Shown here: in pieces, positions 17,827-28,496 of the stretch | How positions within the stretch are numbered: the stretch's first letter is position 1 | How the letters are laid out: the number at the start of each line of letters is the position of its first letter | Assembly: GCF_000426505.1 (NCBI RefSeq) | Contig: NZ_AUFM01000011.1 | Span: 1,426,001 to 1,490,000 of the forward strand | Direction: 5' to 3' | Source of the DNA: Nisaea denitrificans DSM 18348 | GTDB taxonomy: Bacteria > Pseudomonadota > Alphaproteobacteria > Thalassobaculales > Thalassobaculaceae | DNA length: 64,000 nucleotides | Notes under the pieces: generated by a model | Databases searched by the model: none | Told to the model about the DNA's origin: nothing | The model's input: the letters and a program-made list of their open reading frames with translations, nothing else | Made by a program: the position numbers and the translations under genes

Positions 17827-19839
17827 TTAACCCTGATCCGTTTCAGGTTGAGCCTGCGGCAGGATCTCGACTGGTTCTGCCTCGGATGCTTCGAACCCGT
17901 CGGCTTCCATGGCACGGGCGAGAATGTCCCGGGCAATCGGCACCGCGTATTTGCTGCCGCCACCATGCTCGAGCACGACGGCAACCGCGTAGCGCGGCGC
18001 CTCCGCCGGCGCGTAGCCGACAAACAATCCATGATCCCGCTCACGCCAGGGCAGTTCTTCGTTCGGTATCACACCGGTCAAACGCTCCGCCTTGGTGATC
18101 CGCCGGACCTGCGCGGTCCCGGTTTTACCGCCAACCTGGACGCCGGACTCCGGGATTTTAGCGCTACGCGCTGAGCCGTGCGCTCCATTGACCACCCGCC
18201 GCATGCCTTCAAGCACATAGGCAAGATTGCCGCGCGAGACATTCATTTTCGGGATTTGCTCGTCGCCTTCTTCGCGCCGGATCAGAGTTGGTTTCACCGC
18301 ATAGCCGCCATTGACCAGCCGCGCGGTCATAACTGCGAGCTGCAGCGGCGTCACCAGAACGAAGCCCTGGCCAATGCCTGTGATCAGAGTCTCGCCCTTC
18401 TGCCAGCGCTCACCGCGCACGGCGAGTTTCCATTCCCGGGTCGGGATCAGGCCATTGCGCTCGCCCGGCAGCTCGATCTCGAGTGTCTCACCAAGGCCGA
18501 AACGGCGGGCCATTTCGGAGATCCGGTCGATACCAACCCGCTTCGCCGCCTCGTAGAAATAAACGTCGCAGCTCTGCTCAAGCGCATCCATGACGTCCAT
18601 CTTGCCATGACCCCAGCGCTTCCAGCAGTGGAAGCGGGCATTGCCGAGATCCGTATGGCCGTTGCAGTAAACCTCCGTCTCCGGCCCGATCACACCGGCT
18701 TCAAGCGCAGCAAGCGCCACAATCATCTTGAAGGTCGAGCCCGGCGGGTATGTCCCGGCAATCGCCTTGTTGGTCAGAGGGTGGCGCGGATTGGAAAGCA
18801 GGTTCTCCCAATCGCGGGCACTCAGCCCCTTGTTAAAATTGTTCGGGTCGAAACCCGGCGTCGAGGCGATGGTCAGAACCTCACCGGTATGCACATCCAT
18901 GACAATGGCGGCACCGCTTTCGCCCTGCACGATGTTGCCCCCTTTGTCGAGGAACACCGTCCCGTCGTCATTCTCCAGATAGCGCTTCGGCACACCGGAG
19001 CGCGCGATGGCTTCCTGCACGCGGATATCCGCGATGGGAACCCGCTCCGAGCTGCCGCGCTCAAGCCGTTCGTGGGCGAAGATCTGAAGGCCCATGTCGA
19101 GGGTGAGATGAACGTTCTTGCCCGGCTGCCCCTCGTCGCCCGGAAGTTTCCGGATGATCCGGCCGAGCGCGTTGACCTCGACCTGACGGCGGCCCGCGGA
19201 GCCGCGCATTTCCTGATCGTAGAGCTTTTCGATACCGCTCTTGCCGATTCGGAAGTCCGGCAGCTCAAGGACCGGATCACCGGTCAATTCCGTGTCCGAA
19301 ACCGCTGCCACGTAGCCGGTGATATTCACCGCCTTGGAGCCAAAGGGATAAACCCGGGAGCGCCCCTCCTCGATCCGGATGCCAGGCAGATAGGGTGCGT
19401 TGACCGCAACCCGGCTGATATCTTCCCGGGTCAGGTTTTCCACCACCGTCACGGGCACGAAGCTGCGCTTACGGGAAATCTCCTTCAGCACGCGCTTCAC
19501 ATCCCAATCGTCCACATGGACGACCTGGCGTAATGCATTGATGGTCGCGCGCACATCGCTGGTCTGTTCCGGTACGAGATCGACGCGGAAATTGTCCTCG
19601 TTCGAGGCGACCAGAACCCCGTTCCGGTCCAGGATCAACCCGCGGGTCGGCGGCAGCAGCTCGAGATTGAACTGGTTTTCCTCGGAGAGCGTCCGGTATC
19701 GGTCCGCTTCCACCACTTGCAGATAGTAGAGCCGCGCGCCAAGCGCTCCGACCAGACCGAGCTGCCCCGCACCGAGTATCAGCGAGCGCCGGGTGAAGGC
19801 CCGCTTGGTATCCTGATCCTTTGGGTTCTTCATGCGCAT
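17827..19839 (-). CDS. mrdA: Penicillin-binding protein 2 (elongasome transpeptidase)
   Basis: A 670-residue class B PBP. An N-terminal membrane anchor (LGLVGALGARLYYLQVV) precedes the pedestal domain; the transpeptidase domain has the active-site STFK at 368-371, SCDV as the SxD motif and KTGTAQV near the C-terminus. It cross-links peptidoglycan during cell elongation together with RodA. Two in-frame ATGs, two codons apart, could start it. It begins 1 bp after the mreD stop. Confidence 0.96.
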   Translation of the reverse strand: MRMKNPKDQDTKRAFTRRSLILGAGQLGLVGALGARLYYLQVVEADRYRTLSEENQFNLELLPPTRGLILDRNGVLVASNEDNFRVDLVPEQTSDVRATINALRQVVHVDDWDVKRVLKEISRKRSFVPVTVVENLTREDISRVAVNAPYLPGIRIEEGRSRVYPFGSKAVNITGYVAAVSDTELTGDPVLELPDFRIGKSGIEKLYDQEMRGSAGRRQVEVNALGRIIRKLPGDEGQPGKNVHLTLDMGLQIFAHERLERGSSERVPIADIRVQEAIARSGVPKRYLENDDGTVFLDKGGNIVQGESGAAIVMDVHTGEVLTIASTPGFDPNNFNKGLSARDWENLLSNPRHPLTNKAIAGTYPPGSTFKMIVALAALEAGVIGPETEVYCNGHTDLGNARFHCWKRWGHGKMDVMDALEQSCDVYFYEAAKRVGIDRISEMARRFGLGETLEIELPGERNGLIPTREWKLAVRGERWQKGETLITGIGQGFVLVTPLQLAVMTARLVNGGYAVKPTLIRREEGDEQIPKMNVSRGNLAYVLEGMRRVVNGAHGSARSAKIPESGVQVGGKTGTAQVRRITKAERLTGVIPNEELPWRERDHGLFVGYAPAEAPRYAVAVVLEHGGGSKYAVPIARDILARAMEADGFEASEAEPVEILPQAQPETDQG

Positions 19840-19840
19840 A

Positions 19841-20350
19841 TTATCGCACCAGATAGCGGTGAATGCGAACGAAGAGCCAAGCCATAGCCGGGAAAAGCGC
19901 GACCGTCAGCCCAAAGCGGGCCAGCACCGTGTCCGGGATGATCCATGCCAGCGAGAATAGCGACATCAACATCCAGTCCAGCAGGAACGCACCGAAGGAA
20001 ATGATGACGAACCCGCCCCATGCAATGAAGAAGGGTTTGGTCAGGAATGTCTGACGCTGGGTCGTGGCTACACCATAGACGGCGAGAAAGATGACGGCAG
20101 TCAGGCCGAGCGGATAGCCATGCACAAGATCCTCGGCCAGACCGGTCAGGAAAACCACGGAAGGCGGTGTCAGATCCGGCCGGTAGACAGCCCAATAGAA
20201 CACGGCCATCAGCGTAAAGGCGGGCGAGACCTGCGCGTATCCCGGAATGCCGAGCGGCACCGCGCTCACAAGCACCAGCAGCAACATCGTCGCGGCAGGC
20301 ATCAGATGGCGCGCCCAAAGATCCATTCTTTGGACGAAACTCGTCTTCAT
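19841..20350 (-). CDS. mreD: Rod-shape-determining protein MreD
   Basis: A 169-residue integral membrane protein with five or six hydrophobic segments and the MreD-type FLTGLAEDLVHGYPLGLTAV motif near the middle. It bridges MreC and the cytoplasmic side of the elongasome. The gene overlaps mreC by 4 bp (ATGA) and is followed at once by mrdA. Confidence 0.92.
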   Translation of the reverse strand: MKTSFVQRMDLWARHLMPAATMLLLVLVSAVPLGIPGYAQVSPAFTLMAVFYWAVYRPDLTPPSVVFLTGLAEDLVHGYPLGLTAVIFLAVYGVATTQRQTFLTKPFFIAWGGFVIISFGAFLLDWMLMSLFSLAWIIPDTVLARFGLTVALFPAMAWLFVRIHRYLVR

Positions 20351-21288
20351 CTATCAGTCTTCCCGCGGGTCACACCGAGCCGTTCAACCAGGGTCGGTTC
20401 AGGGTCCGGCGCCAGCACGGTAAACGGCGGCGGGTCCATCGGGCCGGGGATCACGCCCTGCATCAGGTAATCGACGATGCGGACAAACTCGAGATGGGTC
20501 CAGTCGACCACGGGCTTGACGCGGATCCCTGATTCCGAGACCGAGGAAACGGTGCCGACCGGCAAACCGGCAGGCAACATCCCGCCATGTCCGGAGCTGA
20601 TCACCAGATCCCCCGGAGAGACCCGATTGTTCTGCGGCAGATACAGAATGCGCGGATGGTTTGTATTGTCCCCGACCAGAATACCCGGCTCCCGCGCGGC
20701 GCCGATCAGGACCGGGATCTGGGCGTTCAAGTCCGTCACCAGAAGCATACGTGCATGCAACTCGCCGACTTCGACGACGGTTCCTGCAAGCCCGTCTTCC
20801 GAGACCACGCCCTGGCCGCGTCGGACACCGCTCTGGCGCCCCGCGTTCAATAGGGCGCTACGCACGAACGGGCCACCGGCCTCCGCTATCACACGGGCGG
20901 AAATATAGCTAACCGGCGGTGGCCCGACATGATGCGTCAGACGCTTCAGGGCCTTGTTCTCGGATTCCAGCAGATGAGCGACATGCTGCCACTGTTTCAG
21001 GCGGCTGTTCTCTTCACGCAGCTGCTCGTTCTCCGCATGCAGGTCCCGCAGAGTGAGCGCTGTTTCCACGCCTTTGGAGACGGCAGCGGCAGGGTGCGAG
21101 AGGGCTTCGAGAATAGGCGCGACAGCATCAACCGCAGCGATCTGCAATCGCTTGACCATAACGATGTCGGCCTTGCCGAGCAGCATCAGACCGAAAGCGG
21201 CCAATACAAGTGCAGTGAAGGCAAAGCGCTGCCAAAGGGTTCGCACAGGCTGGGCGACACGGGAAAATGATGCCGGTCTACGCCCCAT
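20347..21288 (-). CDS. mreC: Rod-shape-determining protein MreC
   Basis: A 313-residue bitopic protein: one N-terminal membrane helix (FALVLAAFGLMLLG), a coiled coil (about residues 70-115, LHAENEQLREENSRLKQW) and two beta-barrel domains with VRRGQGVVSEDGLAGTV and LVISSGHGGMLPAGLPVG. It activates PBP2 in the periplasm. The last 30 residues are Pro-rich. It lies 49 bp downstream of mreB. Confidence 0.95.
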   Translation of the reverse strand: MGRRPASFSRVAQPVRTLWQRFAFTALVLAAFGLMLLGKADIVMVKRLQIAAVDAVAPILEALSHPAAAVSKGVETALTLRDLHAENEQLREENSRLKQWQHVAHLLESENKALKRLTHHVGPPPVSYISARVIAEAGGPFVRSALLNAGRQSGVRRGQGVVSEDGLAGTVVEVGELHARMLLVTDLNAQIPVLIGAAREPGILVGDNTNHPRILYLPQNNRVSPGDLVISSGHGGMLPAGLPVGTVSSVSESGIRVKPVVDWTHLEFVRIVDYLMQGVIPGPMDPPPFTVLAPDPEPTLVERLGVTRGKTDR

Positions 21289-21337
21289 TCCTTGCCTGCT
21301 CCTTCCTACGCCAATTCCATCATCGCAGCCTCATCGG

Positions 21338-22381
<1,044 letters not shown>

Positions 22382-22618
22382 TTACGTTCAGCCCGGTCGC
22401 GCGCTTCGGAATCGGTTCACATACAGTGCCGCCGCCGGAATAGACCAAAGTTCGGATCGGCCTTGCAACGGAAAACGGTCACCCATTGCATTTACCCCAC
22501 GCAGTCTACCCGAAATCGGTGACGCCACAGGGGAATCATATCAAAGAATCAGCTTACTATGTAATTTAATTGTCGCGTCGCTTTAGCAAAAAATTTTCTA
22601 ATGCGCGAAAGTGGCGGC

Positions 22619-22640
22619 GCGGCGACGACAGAATCGCCGC
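22619..22640 (-). terminator. GC hairpin downstream of ilvC
   Basis: A 7-bp stem (GCGGCGA with TCGCCGC) and 8-base loop lie about 30 bp past the ilvC stop. The sequence after it on the minus strand has only short T-runs, so it is a weak candidate. Confidence 0.35.
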
Positions 22641-22669
22641 CGCGCTACCTTCAGGTTAGTTCTGCCAGA

Positions 22670-23728
<1,059 letters not shown>

Positions 23729-23826
23729 TCAATGGAGCTCTCTGTCTCCCACCCGACGCAAGCCGCCGGGCAGAATTGATCGGGCAACGGGTCGGGCTCC
23801 GATAACTCCCGCTGCCTCAGGCCTGT

Positions 23827-24423
23827 TCAGACCTTTTTCTGTGCCTTCTTGCCTGCCGGCTGCTTGGCCTTCTTGCGGTTGACCTCCAGCGTGCTGAAGA
23901 CAGGCATATCCAGATTACTGCCCCGGGCGATCGCGACGACGCCGGTGCGGGATACCTCGATTGCGCCAAGCGCACTCATAAGCTCGACAAACGCCGTGAT
24001 CTTGGACGGGCTGCCGGTCAGCTCGAAGACGAAGCTTTCAAGCGTGCTGTCGATAGCACGGGCACGGAACATGTCCGCGATCCGGAGTGCCTCGATACGG
24101 TGCTCGCCGACATTGCGGATCTTGATCAGCGCCAGCTCGCGTTCCAGGTGCGGGCCTTCAAGGGTCAAATCGTGCACGGAATGAACCGGCACGAGCCGGC
24201 CGAGCTGTGCCTTGATCTGGGCAATGATCAGCGGCGTCCCGGTGGTCACGATGGTGATCCGGGACAAGTGCGCCGCCGTGTCGACTGAAGAAACCGTCAG
24301 GCTTTCGATATTATAGCCGCGACCGGAAAACAGGCCGATGACACGGGCGAGCACGCCCGGCTCGTCGTCCACCAGCACGGCAAGAGTGTGGGTCGCTTCT
24401 GCGATTTCAGTGGTTGCGTTCAC
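23827..24423 (-). CDS. ilvN: Acetolactate synthase small (regulatory) subunit
   Basis: A 198-residue regulatory subunit. An ACT domain at residues 12-85 (LAVLVDDEPGVLARVIGLFSGRGYNIESL) is followed by the C-terminal activation domain ending in a Lys/Ala-rich tail (KKAKQPAGKKAQKKV). It activates the large subunit and confers valine feedback inhibition. It lies 114 bp downstream of ilvB. Either ilvN or ilvH could be used as the symbol. Confidence 0.94.
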   Translation of the reverse strand: MNATTEIAEATHTLAVLVDDEPGVLARVIGLFSGRGYNIESLTVSSVDTAAHLSRITIVTTGTPLIIAQIKAQLGRLVPVHSVHDLTLEGPHLERELALIKIRNVGEHRIEALRIADMFRARAIDSTLESFVFELTGSPSKITAFVELMSALGAIEVSRTGVVAIARGSNLDMPVFSTLEVNRKKAKQPAGKKAQKKV

Positions 24424-24537
24424 GATACGCTCCGAATTCTGGGCGGCCGACCGGCCGCCGATACCTTATAGAGTGAATGGACGGATGGCGCCCGCGCCTT
24501 TTCCGGCAAGCGGGCGACATGCCTTCAGGCGGGATTT

Positions 24538-26328
24538 CTAGACCAGAACCATCCCGTTCTCCGACGTCTCCAGTTCCGCCTTGTCGTCCGGTCCGAGCAG
24601 CATTTCGTAATGCGCAGCGCCGGACGGGATCATCGGGAAGCAGTTCTCGTCCTTCTTGACCATGATATCGGCCAGCACGAAACGGTCTGTCTCCAGCATC
24701 TCCATGATGACGTCGTCGAGCTGGTCGACAGTCTCTGCCCGCAAGCCGACGCCGCCGAAAGCCTCCGCGACCTTGATGAAATCCGGCAGGCTCTCCGAAT
24801 AGCTCTCGGAGTAGCGGCCGCCATGGTTCAACTCCTGCCACTGCCGGACCATGCCCATCCACTGATTGTTGACAATGAAGGACTTCACCGGCAGCCGGTA
24901 CTGGGCGAGCGTCGACAACTCCTGAATATTCATCAGGTATGAGGCTTCGCCTGCAATATCGATCACCGTTGAGTCCGGATGCGCGATCTGCACGCCCATC
25001 GCCGCCGGCAGGCCGTAGCCCATCGTGCCGAGACCACCAGAGGTCATCCAGCGGTTAGGCTCCTCGAAACCGAAATACTGGGCCGCCCACATCTGGTGCT
25101 GGCCGACTTCGGTGGTGATGTAGGTGTCACGATCACGGGTCAGCTCATACAGCCGCTTGATCGCGTGCTGCGGCTTGATGATCGACGTGTCTTCCGTGAA
25201 CGCCAGGCACTTGCGCTCACGCCATTTCTCGATCTGCGCCCACCACTTTTCAAGCGGCTTGGCATTGGCCTTGTAGCCCTTGGCTTTCCAGACCTTGATC
25301 ATCTGCTCCAGGACATTCGCCGCATCGCCGATGATTGGCAGATCAACAACCACGTTCTTGTTGATCGAACTCGGGTCGATATCGACATGTACCTTGGTCG
25401 AATTCGGCGAGAAGTCGGCGATCCGGCCCGTCACCCGGTCATCAAACCGCGCGCCGATATTGATCATCACATCGCAATTATACATCGCCAGATTGGCTTC
25501 GTAGGTCCCGTGCATGCCGAGCATGCCGAGGAACTGACGATCCTGCGACGGATAGGCGCCGAGGCCCATCAACGTCAGGGTTGTCGGCGCCTGGGTCAGA
25601 CGCACCAGCTCGGCATAGAGTTTGGAGGCCTTCGGGCCGGCATTGATCAGGCCACCGCCGCCATAGAAGATCGGCCGCTTGGCTTTTGCGAGCAGATCGA
25701 CCGCACGCTCGATGGCGCTCTCGTCACCCTTTACCTGCGGCTTGTAGCTGGGATGCGCGTTCCCGTTCGGGGCATAATAAGGGCCTTCCGCGAACAGAAT
25801 GTCTTTCGGCAGATCGACCACGACCGGACCCGGACGGCCGGTGGTGGCGACATAGACCGCCTCATGAATAGTGTCGGCCAGCCGGGTGACGTCTTTCACC
25901 AGATAATTATGCTTGGTGCACGGCCGGGTGATGCCGGTCGTATCCGCTTCCTGGAAGGCGTCGTTGCCGATCAGATGCGTGGGCACCTGGCCGGTGAGAC
26001 AGACAATCGGAATGGAGTCCATCAGCGCATCGGTCAGGCCGGTCACCGCATTGGTCGCGCCCGGACCGGAGGTCACCAGCACGCACCCGACCTTACCGGT
26101 CGAACGGGCATAACCTTCCGCCGCATGCACGGCCGCCTGCTCATGGCGCACTAGGATGTGGCGGATACGGTTGGACTTGAAGATCTCGTCATAGATCGGC
26201 AATACCGCCCCGCCGGGATAGCCGAATACCACTTCTACGCCCTGATCCTGCAACGCTTTGAGAATGATCGCCGCCCCATTCATCTGGGCGTCGGGTTTTC
26301 GGGTATGCGGCGTGCGCGGGGTAGCCAT
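24538..26328 (-). CDS. ilvB: Acetolactate synthase large subunit
   Basis: A 596-residue ThDP-dependent enzyme making acetolactate from pyruvate. Seen are the glutamate of the ThDP site in FGYPGGAVLPIYDEI, the FAD-domain motif LGMLGMHGTYEAN, and EVGQHQMWAAQY. The usual GDGS of the ThDP site reads GEAS (IDIAGEASYLMN), a variant I recall from alphaproteobacterial enzymes. It heads the ilv operon. Its leader contains a GC hairpin (CCGCCA-type stem near 26380-26395), but I see no branched-chain leader peptide. Confidence 0.96.
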   Translation of the reverse strand: MATPRTPHTRKPDAQMNGAAIILKALQDQGVEVVFGYPGGAVLPIYDEIFKSNRIRHILVRHEQAAVHAAEGYARSTGKVGCVLVTSGPGATNAVTGLTDALMDSIPIVCLTGQVPTHLIGNDAFQEADTTGITRPCTKHNYLVKDVTRLADTIHEAVYVATTGRPGPVVVDLPKDILFAEGPYYAPNGNAHPSYKPQVKGDESAIERAVDLLAKAKRPIFYGGGGLINAGPKASKLYAELVRLTQAPTTLTLMGLGAYPSQDRQFLGMLGMHGTYEANLAMYNCDVMINIGARFDDRVTGRIADFSPNSTKVHVDIDPSSINKNVVVDLPIIGDAANVLEQMIKVWKAKGYKANAKPLEKWWAQIEKWRERKCLAFTEDTSIIKPQHAIKRLYELTRDRDTYITTEVGQHQMWAAQYFGFEEPNRWMTSGGLGTMGYGLPAAMGVQIAHPDSTVIDIAGEASYLMNIQELSTLAQYRLPVKSFIVNNQWMGMVRQWQELNHGGRYSESYSESLPDFIKVAEAFGGVGLRAETVDQLDDVIMEMLETDRFVLADIMVKKDENCFPMIPSGAAHYEMLLGPDDKAELETSENGMVLV

Positions 26329-26449
26329 TTTACCGTTCCTCTCTCAAATCAAATTCGCAGTTGCGGCATAAACCGCACCCGCCACTGGGCGGGATTGATC
26401 AGATAAAATCCTGTCAAATCAGTAAGGTCGACAGAAACTCAGACAAATA

Positions 26450-26472
26450 TCGCGACACCAAAGGCGTCGCGA
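26450..26472 (-). terminator. Terminator-like hairpin after miaA
   Basis: A 10-bp stem (TCGCGACACC with GGCGTCGCGA, one G-T pair) and AAA loop begins 20 bp after the miaA stop. On the minus strand it is followed by TATTTGTCTG, moderately T-rich. It would separate miaA from the downstream ilvB leader. Confidence 0.55.
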
Positions 26473-26491
26473 CGGGCCGGAACCTAGACCG

Positions 26492-27490
26492 TCATCTATG
26501 ACCGGTCAACAGAAACTGACGAATATTATTAAAGATTTTTTCGTCCGATCTTTCCGAATATTGCTCATGCAGGGTCGAATTTGCATGAACCTGATTACGG
26601 AACCATGTCATTTGACGTTTCGCATAGCGCCGCGTGTCCCGTTGCGCGATCCGAACGCATTCCTCACGAGACGCCTTTCCTCTTATAAATTCAATCAGTT
26701 GCGGAACACCCAAAGCCTTCATAGCTGGCAAGGCAGGATCGAGATCGAACGCCATCAGGGCCTCCACCTCCTCTAATGCGCCGCGCTCCAGCATTTTTTC
26801 GAAGCGTCCATCGCAACTGCGATACAAAGACGCACGCTCCGGCAACAGTGTGACAGTGAAGAAGTCGATGCCTTCCGGCGGTTCCGCCGGGCGCTCCTGC
26901 CAGGCGGAAAGCGGCTGCCCCGTTTCCTGCAGCACTTCCCAAGCCCGGATCAGCCGCTGGCTGTCACCATCGTGCAGGCGCGCAGCCAGTACGGGGTCCC
27001 CCTTCGCCAGCCTTTGCCGGAGCGCCGCCCCGCCTATCTCAGCATGCAGCGCGCGCGCCTCGGCGCGCACAGCGGGTGAGACCTCGGGCATTTCGGAAAG
27101 GCCATGTGTCAGGGCGCGCAGATAGAGTCCGGTACCGCCGCAGAGGATCGGCACCCTGCCCGCCTTTGCGGCTTCGTGAATTTCGGCAAGGGCATGGTCG
27201 CGCCAGAGTGCGGCCGAGCAGACTTCCGCCGCGCCAAGAAATCCGTAGAGCCGATGCGGCGCCCGCTCCAGATCGACCGGATCGGGCCGGGCGGTGATGA
27301 TGTCCAACTCCCGGTAAACCTGCATCGAGTCCGCATTGATGACAGTCCCGCCCAACTCCTCGGCGAGATCGACAGCGAGCGCAGATTTACCGCTCGCGGT
27401 CGGACCGCCGATGACAATGGCCCTGATCGTGCCGTCCCGGATTGTGCCGGGGCCGTCTTCCATATCTGAAACTTCGCTGGACATGCCCAT
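26492..27490 (-). CDS. miaA: tRNA dimethylallyltransferase
   Basis: An enzyme of about 332 residues that prenylates A37 of tRNAs reading UNN codons. The P-loop IGGPTASGKSALA, the DSMQVYRELDI motif, GGTGLYLRALTHGL and the C-terminal KRQMTWFRNQV are all present. The frame stays open for another 105 codons, but that stretch is antisense to serB and lacks MiaA similarity; I place the start at 27490, with 27484 or 27463 as alternatives. It is divergent from serB. Confidence 0.93.
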   Translation of the reverse strand: MGMSSEVSDMEDGPGTIRDGTIRAIVIGGPTASGKSALAVDLAEELGGTVINADSMQVYRELDIITARPDPVDLERAPHRLYGFLGAAEVCSAALWRDHALAEIHEAAKAGRVPILCGGTGLYLRALTHGLSEMPEVSPAVRAEARALHAEIGGAALRQRLAKGDPVLAARLHDGDSQRLIRAWEVLQETGQPLSAWQERPAEPPEGIDFFTVTLLPERASLYRSCDGRFEKMLERGALEEVEALMAFDLDPALPAMKALGVPQLIEFIRGKASREECVRIAQRDTRRYAKRQMTWFRNQVHANSTLHEQYSERSDEKIFNNIRQFLLTGHR

Positions 27491-27515
27491 GGCGATTACG
27501 CGATAAGCCGGGCCC

Positions 27516-28412
27516 ATGCAATATGTCCTCACTCTGACGTCAAATCCGACCGCCCCCGCAATCGACAGCGCCGTTGTCTCCATAGTAGAGGCGGCCTTGC
27601 GCGACGGCGGTCTGACAATCGGCGCAATCGATTGGCTCGATCCCGACGTGGCCGCTGATCTTCCGTTCAACGGCATCATGCAAGCCGACCTCACTGCAAC
27701 GCTGCAAGAGGCCCTTTCCGGGATCGACGTGGACGTGAACCTGCAGAGTGCTCCGGACCGTCGGAAGAAGCTGCTCATTGCCGATATGGATTCCACGGTC
27801 ATCACCTCCGAATCCCTCGATGATCTCGCGGCCTATGCCGGGATCGGCGACAAGATCGCCCCGATCACCTTTCGCGCCATGCGCGGTGAGCTCGATTTTG
27901 AGGAAGCCCTGAAGGAACGGGTCGCGATGTTGGCAGGGCATCCCTCGAGCCTGCTTGACCGCCTGCTGGCCGAAGTCGAGATCACCCCTGGCGCACAAGT
28001 CCTTGTTGCCACTATGCGGCGCGACGGAGCCTATACCGCCCTTGTCTCCGGCGGCTTCACATCGCTGACTGGCCCGGTGCGCGAGCGGCTGGGTTTCCAC
28101 ACCGACCGCGCCAACACGCTGAACGTCGCCAATGGCAGTTTTACCGGGACCGTCGGCGAGCCGATCCTGGGACGGGATGCGAAACTCGTTGCCCTCAACG
28201 AATTCTGCGCCGAACTCGGCATTGGTCCGGCCAACGCCGTGACGGTCGGCGACGGGGCGAACGATCTCGCCATGTTGCAGGCTGCGGGCATGGGTGTCGC
28301 TTTCCGTGGCAAACCGGCCGTCCGCGAGGCGGCAGGTTTCCGGATCGATCACGGAGACCTTAGCGCGCTGCTCCACCTGCAAGGATACAAGCGATCCGAA
28401 TTTGCCGATTGA
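27516..28412 (+). CDS. serB: Phosphoserine phosphatase
   Basis: A 298-residue HAD-family phosphatase performing the last step of serine synthesis. An N-terminal ACT-like regulatory region (residues 1-80) precedes the HAD core with nucleophile motif LIADMDSTVIT, the Thr/Ser motif ALVSGGF and the Mg-binding GDGANDLAML. serA and serC are 30 kb away at the other end of the window. It ends before a strong hairpin shared with degP. Confidence 0.95.
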   Translation: MQYVLTLTSNPTAPAIDSAVVSIVEAALRDGGLTIGAIDWLDPDVAADLPFNGIMQADLTATLQEALSGIDVDVNLQSAPDRRKKLLIADMDSTVITSESLDDLAAYAGIGDKIAPITFRAMRGELDFEEALKERVAMLAGHPSSLLDRLLAEVEITPGAQVLVATMRRDGAYTALVSGGFTSLTGPVRERLGFHTDRANTLNVANGSFTGTVGEPILGRDAKLVALNEFCAELGIGPANAVTVGDGANDLAMLQAAGMGVAFRGKPAVREAAGFRIDHGDLSALLHLQGYKRSEFAD

Positions 28413-28428
28413 ACGGCGCCAAAAACAA

Positions 28429-28454
28429 CGGCGCCGGTCTTTCGACCGGCGCCG
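28429..28454. terminator. Bidirectional hairpin between serB and degP
   Basis: A perfect 11-bp stem, CGGCGCCGGTC with its complement GACCGGCGCCG, encloses a TTTC loop midway between two convergent stop codons. There is no U-tract on either side, so it may act as a 3'-end stabiliser or an imperfect terminator. Confidence 0.6.
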
Positions 28455-28496
28455 CGCGTCGCACCCGCTAGGGCTGCCTGGGGGGGCGGGGGAGAA

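Noticed and set aside
18178-19533. 451-codon open frame opposite mrdA
   Set aside because: Shadow of the PBP2 gene; no domain, no ribosome-binding site, composition typical of antisense frames.
24979-26154. 391-codon open frame opposite ilvB
   Set aside because: Shadow of acetolactate synthase; no recognisable protein features.
24538-26328. GEAS instead of GDGS in the ThDP motif of IlvB, first read as a defect
   Set aside because: The same variant is, from memory, common in alphaproteobacterial acetolactate synthases and all other motifs are intact.
26329-26449. Possible leader-peptide attenuator of ilvB
   Set aside because: No short ORF rich in Leu, Ile or Val codons is present and the hairpin near 26380 has no alternative structure or U-tract.
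27491-27805. N-terminal extension of MiaA
   Set aside because: The extra 105 codons are antisense to serB and show no MiaA similarity; the P-loop begins soon after 27484.
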